Source: Stutzerimonas degradans
Lineage (GTDB): Bacteria; Pseudomonadota; Gammaproteobacteria; Pseudomonadales; Pseudomonadaceae
Assembly: GCF_024448505.1 (NCBI RefSeq)
Contig: NZ_JAMOHV010000002.1
Coordinates: forward strand, 310,001-374,000
DNA length: 64,000 bases
Direction of reading: 5' to 3'
The notes under the pieces were generated by a model that searched no databases, was not told the origin of the DNA, and worked only from the letters and a program-made list of their open reading frames with translations. Position 1 is the stretch's first letter; every line of letters starts with the position of its first letter. The translations under genes were made by a program, and so were the position numbers. Below, one piece after another: positions 36,108 through 43,953 of the stretch.

Positions 36108-36130
36108 GAGCTATCCCCCGGGGATAGCTC
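36108..36130. promoter_or_regulatory. Palindromic operator, copy 1 (upstream of topB)
   Basis: GAGCTATCCCC-C-GGGGATAGCTC is an 11-1-11 perfect palindrome. It lies about 210 bp before the topB start and 65 bp after the ssb stop. The core is shared with copies at 38029-38047 and 39064-39082. Confidence 0.75.
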
Positions 36131-36194
36131 GCTGGTGCATCGCGGGCGTATGACGGTTGCTACAGCCGCCCTCGGGGGAGCGGCGATGGGTGAA

Positions 36195-36578
36195 CTACTG
36201 TCCTCCGGCCGGCTTAGCGCTCAGCGCCACCGACTCGATGCGGTACGGCAGGATGCCCACGCGCCGGGCCTCGACCTTGAAGGTCACCCGTTCGTTCTCG
36301 TCGGCGTCCTCCCATTCGTCGCGCACGGTGCGGCCCTCGACCAGCACCCGCATACCTTTCTGGTACAGCGTCTTCCAGTGCTCGGCGTCGCGGTGCCACA
36401 GCTCCACGGGCGCCCAAAAGCCGCCGCGATCTTCGTACTCGCCGTCCTTCTTCGGGATCGGGTTGTCGAAATAGACATTCAGGCGAAGCAGCCGACGCGG
36501 CTCGTCGTTGCCGTTCGGGAATTCGCGGTAGTCCGGCGCAGAACCGATGTTGCCCTCGCCGACGAAGTGCGTGCTCAT
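36195..36578 (-). CDS. ssb: Single-stranded DNA-binding protein of the ICE
   Basis: The 127-residue protein starts MSTHFVGEGNIGSAPDYREF with GGAG upstream. It has an OB-fold pattern (RRLLRLNVYFDNPIP, FWAPVELWHRDAEHW, GMRVLVEGRTVRDEW). The acidic tail typical of chromosomal SSB is absent or short (LSAKPAGGQ). It coats ICE single strands during replication and transfer. In ICEclc the ssb gene is expressed from PinR together with inrR; the gene order here is equivalent. Confidence 0.93.
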   Translation of the reverse strand: MSTHFVGEGNIGSAPDYREFPNGNDEPRRLLRLNVYFDNPIPKKDGEYEDRGGFWAPVELWHRDAEHWKTLYQKGMRVLVEGRTVRDEWEDADENERVTFKVEARRVGILPYRIESVALSAKPAGGQ

Positions 36579-37123
36579 GGTGACTCCTTGGTGGTGGGTG
36601 GTATGGCCGCGGTATGCCCGTGGACACGCCGCAGGTAAGCCGCTTCGGCCTGTGAGGCCTTGCTGGCGCATTCCAGGGCTTGGCGAGCAATGCTGTGGGT
36701 CAGGCTGATCTGCATGTTCAGCACGATGCGCTGCAGTTCCATCGCGTACAGCTCGTCGATCAGCGAGGCCGGCGTCGCGGGGTTGGCCAGCAGGGCCTCC
36801 CACAACGCCACGCCCATGGAGGAACGGTCGAGGTTGCGCCAGCGCAGGAAGATCGTCCCTGCGCCAGTGGCCTGCTGGGCCAGTTGCACGTCGAGCAGAC
36901 TGAAGGGGTAGGCGCGCGCCTGGGGCAGCACGCGCCGCTGCGCCAGGCCAATCACGTCGTCACGCAGCGCTGCGCACTGGCTGGCCCAGGTCTCCAGACT
37001 CCCCTTACCCTTAAAAGGCTGTAAAAGGCCTTTTAGGTAGCCTGCGTGTTCCAGCCGCTGGAAGTCCGCCTGTTCCAGCGCCACGAAGCGCGTGGAGTGG
37101 CTGATGGAGGGCGATGCCGTCAT
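36575..37123 (-). CDS. DUF3158 family ICE protein (position of ICEclc inrR)
   Basis: The 182-residue protein starts MTASPSISHSTRFVALEQADF and matches DUF3158 (LLQPFKGKGSLETWASQC, TIFLRWRNLDRSSMGVALWE). It overlaps the TIGR03761 gene by 4 bp upstream and ssb by 4 bp downstream, so the three are coupled. By position it corresponds to the gene before ssb in ICEclc, where the bistability factor InrR is encoded. Equating it with InrR is inference from gene order. Confidence 0.8.
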   Translation of the reverse strand: MTASPSISHSTRFVALEQADFQRLEHAGYLKGLLQPFKGKGSLETWASQCAALRDDVIGLAQRRVLPQARAYPFSLLDVQLAQQATGAGTIFLRWRNLDRSSMGVALWEALLANPATPASLIDELYAMELQRIVLNMQISLTHSIARQALECASKASQAEAAYLRRVHGHTAAIPPTTKESP

Positions 37124-37908
37124 GCGTCAGCACCCTCATTACCCGTCGCTGGGTTGGCTGCGCCATCCGTGTGAGCCGGCGCATCGGGCTCGATGGCGGG
37201 CGCAGCAGGCGGCGTGCCGGGCTTGGTCGTCCGCCGCGCGAGCGGTGGCGCGAAGCGCGAGCGGCGCATGCCTTCCAGCACGTCCTGCGGCAGCTCGCCG
37301 AACTTCTCCAACGCCGCTCGCGCCGCGGCGTTCTTCGCCGCGAAGTCGTCGCGCGTCGTGCCCGAGTAGCGGTACTGCTGGGCCAGCGAGAACAGGCTGC
37401 GCAGCGCGTGCGCGCCATCATTGAGCCAGCGCTCCAAAGTGCTGCGGTCGATCAGCGCCGTGTGGTGCGCCAGGATGAGTTTGCGCGCCAGGTCGTCGTA
37501 GTCGGCCAGCAGGTACACCGCCATGAAGCCGAGCTGTGCATTCACGAACAGCGGCAGCTTCACCGGTTGCACATTCATGTTCTCGCCCAGCGACAGCGCC
37601 GGTGGCACGTCGGCCAGGGCCTGATCCACCTGTTCGCGCAGGGTCTGCAGGCGGGTCTTGGTGTCGGCGAGCTTGTCCTCGATCCGCAACATCCACCAGT
37701 CCGAGTACGGGTCGTCCTGCTCGGCGCCGCGCTTCATCTTGTTCATCGCACTGATGAAGCCGTTGAGTCCGATGATGCCGGCGCGTCCTTCCGTCGGCGC
37801 GCGGCCGTGCCAGATGCGCGAAGCGTGGTGCGTGTGCAGCATCAGCGACATCGCGCTGCGCAGCGATCCGAGATTCAGTTGCAGAGGTTCTGTGCGTTCG
37901 TTGGCCAT
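37120..37908 (-). CDS. ICE protein, TIGR03761 (PFL_4669) family
   Basis: The 262-residue protein starts MANERTEPLQLNLGSLRSAMS and has HTHHASRIWHGRAPTEGRAGI, PYSDWWMLRIEDKL and a C-terminal disordered Pro/Ala-rich tail. These fit TIGR03761 of PFGI-1-class ICEs. It is the first gene of the TIGR03761-DUF3158-ssb unit, which has a palindromic operator 121-139 bp upstream. Molecular function unknown. Confidence 0.85.
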   Translation of the reverse strand: MANERTEPLQLNLGSLRSAMSLMLHTHHASRIWHGRAPTEGRAGIIGLNGFISAMNKMKRGAEQDDPYSDWWMLRIEDKLADTKTRLQTLREQVDQALADVPPALSLGENMNVQPVKLPLFVNAQLGFMAVYLLADYDDLARKLILAHHTALIDRSTLERWLNDGAHALRSLFSLAQQYRYSGTTRDDFAAKNAAARAALEKFGELPQDVLEGMRRSRFAPPLARRTTKPGTPPAAPAIEPDAPAHTDGAANPATGNEGADA

Positions 37909-38028
37909 GAGAGCGACTCGCGGTGAAGGGGCGAGTCGCCAGCATCGGCATCGGCCGGAAGGCTGTCAGTCAACAAACCGCAGCCCATGCGCGCCCGGTT
38001 TGTTCCGCACGGAAGGCTGTGTGTGCCG

Positions 38029-38047
38029 GCTATCCCCTGGGGATAGC
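38029..38047. promoter_or_regulatory. Palindromic operator, copy 2 (upstream of TIGR03761-DUF3158-ssb)
   Basis: GCTATCCCC-T-GGGGATAGC, 9-1-9 perfect palindrome, lies between the LOTUS gene stop (38097) and the TIGR03761 start (37908). The position equals that of the bistable PinR promoter in ICEclc by gene order. Confidence 0.75.
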
Positions 38048-38096
38048 TCGGCGGAGTTGTTTGCGGCACGCGCGGAGGTGAGACCGCGTTGCGGGG

Positions 38097-38957
38097 CTAT
38101 GCCTCGCGAGGTCTGTACCAGGCGGCCCGTTGCCCCTCCACCTCACGGTAGCGAAGCTCGAACAGGCGGCACTCGTGCACCACCTGCCGCCAACTGCTGC
38201 AGCCGTACTTGGCTGGAAGCTGCTCGGGATGCCGGTCCGCGATCCAGCGGCCAGCGGCAGCGATGGGTGTCCAGTCCTCCATGGCCAACTGCGCGGCGGC
38301 CTCGCGCAGCGCGCGAACGATGCCGGTGGCCGGCCAGTCCACCGTGCCGTCCGGCGCGATGCCATTGACCACCAGGTCGTGGAACACATCCGACTGGACG
38401 AACTCCGCTGCCAGGCGCCGCGCCTGATCCATGTGCTCGGCCCAGCCGCGCAGCTGCTCGAAGTGTTGATCGATGCGCGTGTAGGCGGAACCGAGTTCGT
38501 CCTGTGCAGCGCGGCACCCGTCCACGGTCCATAGATCGTGCTGGTCGATGAAGTGGTGCACCAGGGTGTTGCGCAGCGATACCAGGTCTTTGAGGTCGGC
38601 CTGGGTCTTGGCGTAGTCCTGCGCAGACAGGTTCAGTTGCACGCGCGTGCGAAAGGAAATCACGTCGCCGGGAAGATCGTCGTCGCGTTCCTTGCCACCA
38701 TTTCCATCGGTGATGACATACGAACCAAACAGTTGTCCGACCAACGTGCCCAGGGTCTTGGTCGCGGCATCTTCGATCCGCGCTGCGCGAATGGCCTCCT
38801 GCGAATGCGCCGGGCCTGAAATCTCGTGGTGCGCCACGATGGCTTTCATGAGGCGCTCGTATTGTTGAAGGCGCAACAGGCATCTGCCCAGCAAGCGCTG
38901 AACGTCTCGCTGTAGTGGTTGCAGTGCGTTTGTGGCGGGGGAAGTCGTCATGTCCAT
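38097..38957 (-). CDS. OST-HTH/LOTUS domain protein of the ICE
   Basis: The protein has about 286 residues from MDMTTSPATNALQ (284 from the second ATG at 38951). The N-terminal two thirds are helical and MltR-like (RLMKAIVAHHEISG, KTLGTLVGQLFGSYV). The C-terminal part (about 205-280) resembles an OST-HTH/LOTUS winged helix (DWTPIAAAGRWIADRHPEQLP, then YGCSSWRQVVHEC). LOTUS domains bind RNA or G-rich nucleic acids. It may therefore act on ICE transcripts or ssDNA; that is inference. A copy of the ICE palindrome lies 107-125 bp upstream. Confidence 0.75.
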   Translation of the reverse strand: MDMTTSPATNALQPLQRDVQRLLGRCLLRLQQYERLMKAIVAHHEISGPAHSQEAIRAARIEDAATKTLGTLVGQLFGSYVITDGNGGKERDDDLPGDVISFRTRVQLNLSAQDYAKTQADLKDLVSLRNTLVHHFIDQHDLWTVDGCRAAQDELGSAYTRIDQHFEQLRGWAEHMDQARRLAAEFVQSDVFHDLVVNGIAPDGTVDWPATGIVRALREAAAQLAMEDWTPIAAAGRWIADRHPEQLPAKYGCSSWRQVVHECRLFELRYREVEGQRAAWYRPREA

Positions 38958-39063
38958 CGTCGGCCGGGCTCGTGCGTGGCTGTCGTCGTCTGATTCACAG
39001 GCGACAGTTTCGCCGGTGGTTCGGCGGGCGACAATCGAGCGTGGCGGAAAGGTGTCTGTTCCA

Positions 39064-39082
39064 ACTATCCCCTGGGGATAGT
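39064..39082. promoter_or_regulatory. Palindromic operator, copy 3 (upstream of the LOTUS gene)
   Basis: ACTATCCCC-T-GGGGATAGT, 9-1-9 perfect palindrome, begins 6 bp after the STY4528 stop codon and 107 bp before the LOTUS start. It shares the CTATCCCC-Y-GGGGATAG core with the two other copies. Confidence 0.75.
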
Positions 39083-39087
39083 CAACA

Positions 39088-40281
39088 TCAGCGATCACGC
39101 AAGGCTTCTCGGAGCTGTGCCAGGTAGGCACGTGCCACCTCGGGGTCAGCCGCACGGGATGCCGGCGGTGACGATGGCGCAGGTGGCGGGGGCGCTGGCG
39201 GTGCCGATGCACTTTCTCCGGCCCAGGCCTTGAACTCCCCGCGGATCGCCTTCTGGATGATGCCAAACAGGTAGCCGGCCGGGTTGCGTACCGCGCTGTT
39301 GTGGCAGCGTGCCGCCCACTCGTCGAGAACGGCCTGCCGCTGCGCCTCGTCCACCTGCTGCAGCGCCACCAGCGCGCCGGCCTGCTGCTCGTCCTTCAAG
39401 CGCAGGAAACGCTCGGGCAGCCGCAGGTTCTGCAAGGCCCTCGCGCGCGGTACTGTACGTACTTCATTTATACGATCATTACGTACTGTACGGTCCTCCT
39501 TCGGAATCCGAAGAGAGCCGTCCGGCGCAGGTTTCGGCCCTGCTTCGGATTCCGAAGACAGGCGCGCGCCATTCCGAAGCAGGGCTTCCTGGCCTTCTTC
39601 GGATTCGTGGTCCGCCCCCTCCTGTGGATAACCTTGCGTCGTCCAGCCATGCCGTGCCATGCGCTGCGCGAGCACCTGCAGGCGGGTCGGCAGCGTGCGC
39701 CCGCTGAGCAGCGGGTCTTCGGCGATCTCTCGCAGCGTGTTCATGCCCACGATCTGCACTGCCTTCGCCGCGTGCGTGAGCGCCTGGCTCACCAGGCCCA
39801 GGTAGTCGGGGTCGAGCTGCATCGCCTCGAAGGGTGACAGCGGTTCGTCGTGTAACACGTAGAGGTTGCCTTGGATGCGGCCGGTCTTGGGATCGCGCCG
39901 CCGCCGCACCAGGCTGAGCCAGCGCGTCAGCCGCAGCAGCGTCAAGGCGCGCGCCACGGTCTCGTGCGAGGCTTGCGTCGCACAGGGCATGGACGCCAGA
40001 TAGGGGCGGAGCTGGTCGTAGGTGGGAAAGGCGGTCACGCCGTCGTCGTTGAGCTGCAGGCGGAACACCTGCCAGGCATTGCGCTCCAGCGGCGTCAGGC
40101 GCCGGTCGAGGAACAGCGCGCGCGGCACGCTCTCGTGTCGGTTGCCGCTGTAGAGAAAACCGTCCTGGCTCGGCGCCGTGCCCTGCGCCGGTTCCTTCGG
40201 CTCAAGGTGCCGCAGCGCCTCGTCGAACAACGCCGACAGCGCAACCGGGCCATCACGCCGTGGAGCGTCGCCCGTCGTCAT
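39088..40281 (-). CDS. STY4528 family ICE/pathogenicity-island replication protein
   Basis: The 397-residue protein (MTTGDAPRRDGPVALSALFD) has a helical winged-helix-like middle (TPLERNAWQVFRLQLND, FPTYDQLRPYLASMPC, ETVARALTLLRLTRWLSLVRR), as in replication initiators. A basic/acidic linker and a Pro-rich segment lead to a C-terminal helix. It matches the STY4528 family, thought to support ICE replication. It lies 3 bp after the DUF2857 gene. The DNA of its linker contains an AT-rich inverted repeat and four TTCGGA-type palindromic copies, see separate entry. Confidence 0.82.
   Translation of the reverse strand: MTTGDAPRRDGPVALSALFDEALRHLEPKEPAQGTAPSQDGFLYSGNRHESVPRALFLDRRLTPLERNAWQVFRLQLNDDGVTAFPTYDQLRPYLASMPCATQASHETVARALTLLRLTRWLSLVRRRRDPKTGRIQGNLYVLHDEPLSPFEAMQLDPDYLGLVSQALTHAAKAVQIVGMNTLREIAEDPLLSGRTLPTRLQVLAQRMARHGWTTQGYPQEGADHESEEGQEALLRNGARLSSESEAGPKPAPDGSLRIPKEDRTVRNDRINEVRTVPRARALQNLRLPERFLRLKDEQQAGALVALQQVDEAQRQAVLDEWAARCHNSAVRNPAGYLFGIIQKAIRGEFKAWAGESASAPPAPPPPAPSSPPASRAADPEVARAYLAQLREALRDR
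39450..39607. repeat. Iteron-like palindromes and AT-rich inverted repeat inside the replication gene
   Basis: GTACTGTACGTA (39450-39461) and TACGTACTGTAC (39480-39491) form an inverted repeat with one mismatch around an AT-rich centre. Next come CTTCGGA-A-TCCGAAG (39499-39513), CTTCGGA-T-TCCGAAG (39543-39557), half-site TTCCGAAG (39572-39579) and CTTCGGATTCG (39597-39607). The low-GC centre stands out in this GC-rich region. Replicon origins can lie inside initiator genes. Confidence 0.5.
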
Positions 40282-40284
40282 GGC

Positions 40285-40845
40285 CTACACCAGCCCCTGG
40301 TCGACCCAGTTCCGTATCGCCGACCAGATCACCGACATGGGCAGGGTCATGGCCTCGGCCAGGTCCATGGTCAGCGCCAGCATCGCCATGTCGTCGTTCA
40401 GTGCGATGTGCCGCTCCGTGATGCCGGCCTTCCAGCGTTCCCACAAGGCCACGTCCTGCGCCTCGTCGAGCACCGGATGCCGGCCCTTGCGCTTGGGCAG
40501 TCCGAGGATGTCGCGACGCAGCGCCACTTCCTGATGCGTGAGGCCGTAGAACTTGCTGACCATCTCCGTGCTCGCCCCCAGGCGCAGCATGCGGTCCACC
40601 GTGGCGATCTCCCGCTCCACGTCGTGCACCTGGCTCAGCAGCCGCTTCAACACTTCCCGGTTCACCGACACCGAGCACCACGACACCGTGGCATTCACCA
40701 GCATGCTCACGAGTTCGGGGTGCTTCAGCGCATCCAGCTCCTCCTCGCCGAAGCCCATCGCCTTGCAGCGGCGCAACTGGCCGTTGCGCAGGTCATGCAG
40801 CGCCTGGGCGATGACGGCCTGGTTGAGCGGGTGCGGTGCCGACAT
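40285..40845 (-). CDS. DUF2857 family protein (BisC-like regulator subunit)
   Basis: The 186-residue protein (MSAPHPLNQAVIAQALHDLR) matches DUF2857, with GASTEMVSKFYGLTHQEVALRR resembling an FlhC/HTH-like segment. In ICEclc the gene at this position encodes BisC, which with the ParB-like BisD forms the heteromeric activator BisDC of the bistable transfer program. The assignment rests on gene order and family memory. It lies 17 bp after the ParB gene and is co-transcribed with it. Confidence 0.75.
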   Translation of the reverse strand: MSAPHPLNQAVIAQALHDLRNGQLRRCKAMGFGEEELDALKHPELVSMLVNATVSWCSVSVNREVLKRLLSQVHDVEREIATVDRMLRLGASTEMVSKFYGLTHQEVALRRDILGLPKRKGRHPVLDEAQDVALWERWKAGITERHIALNDDMAMLALTMDLAEAMTLPMSVIWSAIRNWVDQGLV

Positions 40846-40862
40846 GGGAGCCTCCTGCGCGC

Positions 40863-42518
40863 TCAGGACTCGTGGCCCGGGTCACCGGCTTCCAGATCCA
40901 GCAGCCGGCGCGCCAGGCGCAGCAGACGGAACAGCTTTACCAGCCCGGCATCGCTCAGGCGCGTGGCCAAGCCGCCGTGACCATGCAGCAGCGGCCCAAG
41001 GTCATCGGCCAGCCGCGCGCGATCCAGCCCGGTCGCGGATGCCGGTGCGACGCTCAGCGCGTGCAGCAGGGTCAGCACCGCCCGAGCAAAAGCCGGCAGC
41101 ACGTTCGCCTGGCCCACGGCCGGCGTCACGCAGACGAAGCCGATGCCGCCATCGCTGGCTTCGATGTGGTCGGCCACCGCCGCTTCCTCGGCGATCTCGC
41201 GAGCGAACTGCGCGATGTGCACGCGCAGGCGATCCGGCACGTCCAGGCCCGGCTCGATGTACCAGACATCCGAGATGGGAAAGAGCCCGCCAACCTGCAC
41301 CGGGATCGCGCGCAGCACATCTGCCTTGAAGTCGGGTAGCTTGTCGCCGAGCTGATCCGCGACCATCCGCTGGATGGACTGCAGGCGCTCGGTGGTCGGG
41401 GCCGGCGTCACGATGTGCCCCTGCAGGCGCTCGTCGCGCTGCCCGTCCCGGTCGTTTGGTGCAGCGGCAGGTGGTGCCGAGGGTGTCTCTGCCGGTGGCG
41501 CGGCGGGCGAGGTGCCCCGTGGCGTCGGCGCCGCGGGCGGCAGTTGCGGCGTGATGGCTGGCGCCGCAGGTGCGACAGGCGTTGCCGGGTTCGGCGCGGC
41601 CGGCTCGCTGGTCAATGCTCGCTGACGGCTTTCGCTGTCATCGACCTCCAATGCCAGCGTGTCGTAGTCCGCTTCCAGCAGCTCGGCCATCTGGCCGACC
41701 AGCTCGTCCTGCACCCGCTGCGGTGAGAAGTTGTCGGGCTGCGTGTCGAACTGCGCCAGCACGTCCTGGAACAGCGTAGCGAAGTCCATCGACAGGTTGC
41801 GCCTCAGGGCACGCCGCTCCCAGGTGCGTTCGCAGGCCTTGCGCAGCACCGCGAGCCGTTCCACCTGATGCCGGCCGAGCCCGCCGTACAGCAGCGTGGG
41901 GATCGCCGGGAGCAGGTAGTGCACGGCGTCCTGCATGCGGCTGATGTGCGACTGCGGCAGCGGGAAGCCATCGGCCGTAAGCCGCCGCGCCAGCTCGCTC
42001 TGCGACAGCGGCTGGCCGCTGTCCCGCCCCATTTCCTGCTCGTAGAACTCGCGCGCCTTCTCCACGCCCAAGGCCCGCTCGATGAAGCTGAGCCCGCCGC
42101 GCAACTCGTTCTCGGCCAGGTGCCCGGTCAGCATCACCACTTCGCCGCGCTGCGGCCACGGGCGGAACAGGCAGGGGATGCGGAAGAACCGTTCGTCTTT
42201 CGTCTCGCTCCACAGCTCGCGCAGGATCGCCAGGCGCGTGTTGCCGCCGTTGCGGATGATGTAGTGCGGTTCGCCGGGCCGGCGCGTGATCGCGGGCGGC
42301 GCATCGAGCCCGCGTTCGCGGATCGAGGCCTTGATGTCCTCGTAGGCCGGGTTGCGCGTCACGCGCGGGTCGTGGTCGTAGGGGCGCAACTGGTCCAGCG
42401 TCACCACCATCGGCGTGTCGGCGATGGGGTCGCTCAGGGCCGCGACCGAAGGGCCGTTGCGCTCGAAGCCCGAGGCCAGCAGATTGGCGGCCATGTCCTG
42501 CGGCGTCAGGTCAGCCAC
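40863..42518 (-). CDS. ParB-like protein of PFGI-1-class ICEs (BisD-like)
   Basis: The start is GTG 42518 (VADLTPQDMAANLLASGF) with AGGAGA 6 bp upstream and an overlap with the stop of the small upstream gene; a longer reading to 42584 was rejected. The 551-residue protein has a ParB/Srx nuclease-like N-domain (LDQLRPYDHDPRVTRN, YIIRNGGNTRLAILREL), a KorB/HTH-type middle (SELARRLTADGFPLPQSHIS) and a Pro/Ala linker. It fits TIGR03764. In ICEclc the equivalent is BisD, partner of BisC, so it may act as a regulator and not in partition. Confidence 0.85.
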   Translation of the reverse strand: MADLTPQDMAANLLASGFERNGPSVAALSDPIADTPMVVTLDQLRPYDHDPRVTRNPAYEDIKASIRERGLDAPPAITRRPGEPHYIIRNGGNTRLAILRELWSETKDERFFRIPCLFRPWPQRGEVVMLTGHLAENELRGGLSFIERALGVEKAREFYEQEMGRDSGQPLSQSELARRLTADGFPLPQSHISRMQDAVHYLLPAIPTLLYGGLGRHQVERLAVLRKACERTWERRALRRNLSMDFATLFQDVLAQFDTQPDNFSPQRVQDELVGQMAELLEADYDTLALEVDDSESRQRALTSEPAAPNPATPVAPAAPAITPQLPPAAPTPRGTSPAAPPAETPSAPPAAAPNDRDGQRDERLQGHIVTPAPTTERLQSIQRMVADQLGDKLPDFKADVLRAIPVQVGGLFPISDVWYIEPGLDVPDRLRVHIAQFAREIAEEAAVADHIEASDGGIGFVCVTPAVGQANVLPAFARAVLTLLHALSVAPASATGLDRARLADDLGPLLHGHGGLATRLSDAGLVKLFRLLRLARRLLDLEAGDPGHES

Positions 42519-42768
42519 GGCCGTTCTCCTGAGATGCTGCAACACCCTGGGCCGCCTGTCGGTCGGCGCGGCGAAGCTGCGCACGGGCGTTGCGCTCGGC
42601 GCGGTGGTCGCTCGCCGTCGAGCTGGTGTAGATCGGCGCGCAGCCTTGCTTCGTGAACAGCAGGTGCCCGCCGCGGGTGCGCACCACCCTCCAACCTTCT
42701 CCCAGGGCGAACTCGATCAGCCCTCGCAGCCGCTTGTGGCCGCGGGCCAGGTCATGTGCGCTGGCCAT
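42511..42768 (-). CDS. HicA-like small protein between parA and parB
   Basis: The 85-residue protein starts MASAHDLARGHKRLRGLIEF. Its core (GEGWRVVRTRGGHLLFTKQG, then TASDHRAERNARAQLRR) resembles the HicA fold: a Gly-Trp/Arg strand, a G-H-x-x-F strand and a basic helix. The catalytic-type His is present in RGGHLLF. No HicB-like antitoxin is adjacent. In ICEclc the gene at this position is the short gene shi, which has been linked to growth inhibition of transfer-competent cells; this link is from memory and by position. It overlaps parA upstream and parB downstream. Confidence 0.7.
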   Translation of the reverse strand: MASAHDLARGHKRLRGLIEFALGEGWRVVRTRGGHLLFTKQGCAPIYTSSTASDHRAERNARAQLRRADRQAAQGVAASQENGRG

Positions 42769-43618
42769 GGCCGGCCCCTCCCGCGTCGCCTCGGCCGGTG
42801 ACGAGCGCAAAGCGCTCCTGCCACGCCGAGAACAGCTCGCCGGCCAGCGCGCGCATGGTCTCCAATGCGGCAGGTGCCGTGCGGCCCGCCGGCTGGCGGT
42901 ATTCCACCCGATGCACCGGCAGGCCGCGCGTCGCGGCGCGCGGATAGGCTTCAATCGCCGGCACGTCGGTGTCCAGCACGCGCACGCCAGGCTGCTCTTG
43001 GAATACCTGACGCAGCGCCTGCTGGATCAGCCGCGCATTTGACGACACCGGATGCACGCGGTTGATGAGCAGGTGCAGCGGCGGCGGCTCGATGCCGAGG
43101 TGGCGGTACGGCGCGATGTCCTCGATGAGTTGCAGCGTGCCGCGCCGCAGCTCGCGCGCCGCGAGGATTTCCGGCGTCACCGGCGAAAGCGCCAAGTTCG
43201 AGGCCAGCACCGCCATCTCCAGCAGCACGCTGCGCGCGCCCTGGGTGTCGATCAGCAGCAGGTCGTAGTGCGGCGCCAGCGTGGGCAGCAGGTGGCGCAG
43301 CCGCAATCTGCCATCGGGCGCGTGCAGCAGCAGCGTGTTCAGCTCGCCGCGGTCGTCGTTCGAGAGCACCAGGTCAAGCCGCTCGATCGCGGTGCGCGAC
43401 ACCAGTTGCTCGGCGCGCTGCTCGTTGTAGGCCAGCATCTCGTAGATGCCGGCCGGCGCGCGCTCGGCCAGCGTGAAGTAGCTCGACAGCGTGGGCTGCA
43501 CGTCCAGGTCCAGCAGCAGCACGCGCAGCCCGGCGTCGGCTGCGAAGCCGCCCAGGTTGGCCGCCGTCGTGGTCTTGCCGACGCCGCCCTTGGTCGAAAT
43601 GATGGACACCACCTGCAT
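42752..43618 (-). CDS. parA: ParA-family ATPase of the ICE
   Basis: The 288-residue protein starts MQVVSIISTKGGVGKTTTAA with the deviant Walker A motif KGGVGKT (10-16). Later motifs are LLLDLDVQPTLSSYF and YDLLLIDTQGA. It is a Soj/ParA-type ATPase expected to aid maintenance or segregation of the ICE. A longer upstream reading overlaps alpA and was rejected. It lies 40 bp after alpA in the alpA-parA-shi-parB unit. Confidence 0.92.
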   Translation of the reverse strand: MQVVSIISTKGGVGKTTTAANLGGFAADAGLRVLLLDLDVQPTLSSYFTLAERAPAGIYEMLAYNEQRAEQLVSRTAIERLDLVLSNDDRGELNTLLLHAPDGRLRLRHLLPTLAPHYDLLLIDTQGARSVLLEMAVLASNLALSPVTPEILAARELRRGTLQLIEDIAPYRHLGIEPPPLHLLINRVHPVSSNARLIQQALRQVFQEQPGVRVLDTDVPAIEAYPRAATRGLPVHRVEYRQPAGRTAPAALETMRALAGELFSAWQERFALVTGRGDAGGAGHGQRT

Positions 43619-43658
43619 GGGCTTCTCCCGGTTGAATGGCATGTACCGAGGAAAAGCG

Positions 43659-43877
43659 TCAGGCGCGCTCATTGAGGCGATCGGCGATCCATTGCTCGAC
43701 CTCCGCCGAGTCCCAGCCCACGGCGCGCACGCCCAAGCGCAGCGCCTTGGGGAACTTGCCTTCTTTCATCAGGCTGTAGATGTGCGCGCGCTTGAAGCCG
43801 GTTTTGGCCTCGACTTCGGCGCGACGCAGGATGCGGTGCTCGGCCGACACTGCCGGCGCGGTGGTCTGCGAAGACAT
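43659..43877 (-). CDS. alpA: AlpA-family HTH regulator
   Basis: The 72-residue protein starts MSSQTTAPAVSAEHRILRRAEV with AAGGAG-type leader and has an AlpA/excisionase winged HTH (VEAKTGFKRAHIYSLMKEG, FPKALRLGVRAVGW, VEQWIADRL). AlpA-like proteins control excision or activate adjacent genes in phages and ICEs. It is the first gene of the alpA-parA-shi-parB-DUF2857 operon. Twin palindromes lie 77-109 bp upstream. Confidence 0.88.
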   Translation of the reverse strand: MSSQTTAPAVSAEHRILRRAEVEAKTGFKRAHIYSLMKEGKFPKALRLGVRAVGWDSAEVEQWIADRLNERA

Positions 43878-43953
43878 GAGAGACACTCCTTGACGCTCAC
43901 TGGCGCTGTTCGGAAAGTGCCTCGTATTCAATACACCGCGGTCGCCGAAATCA

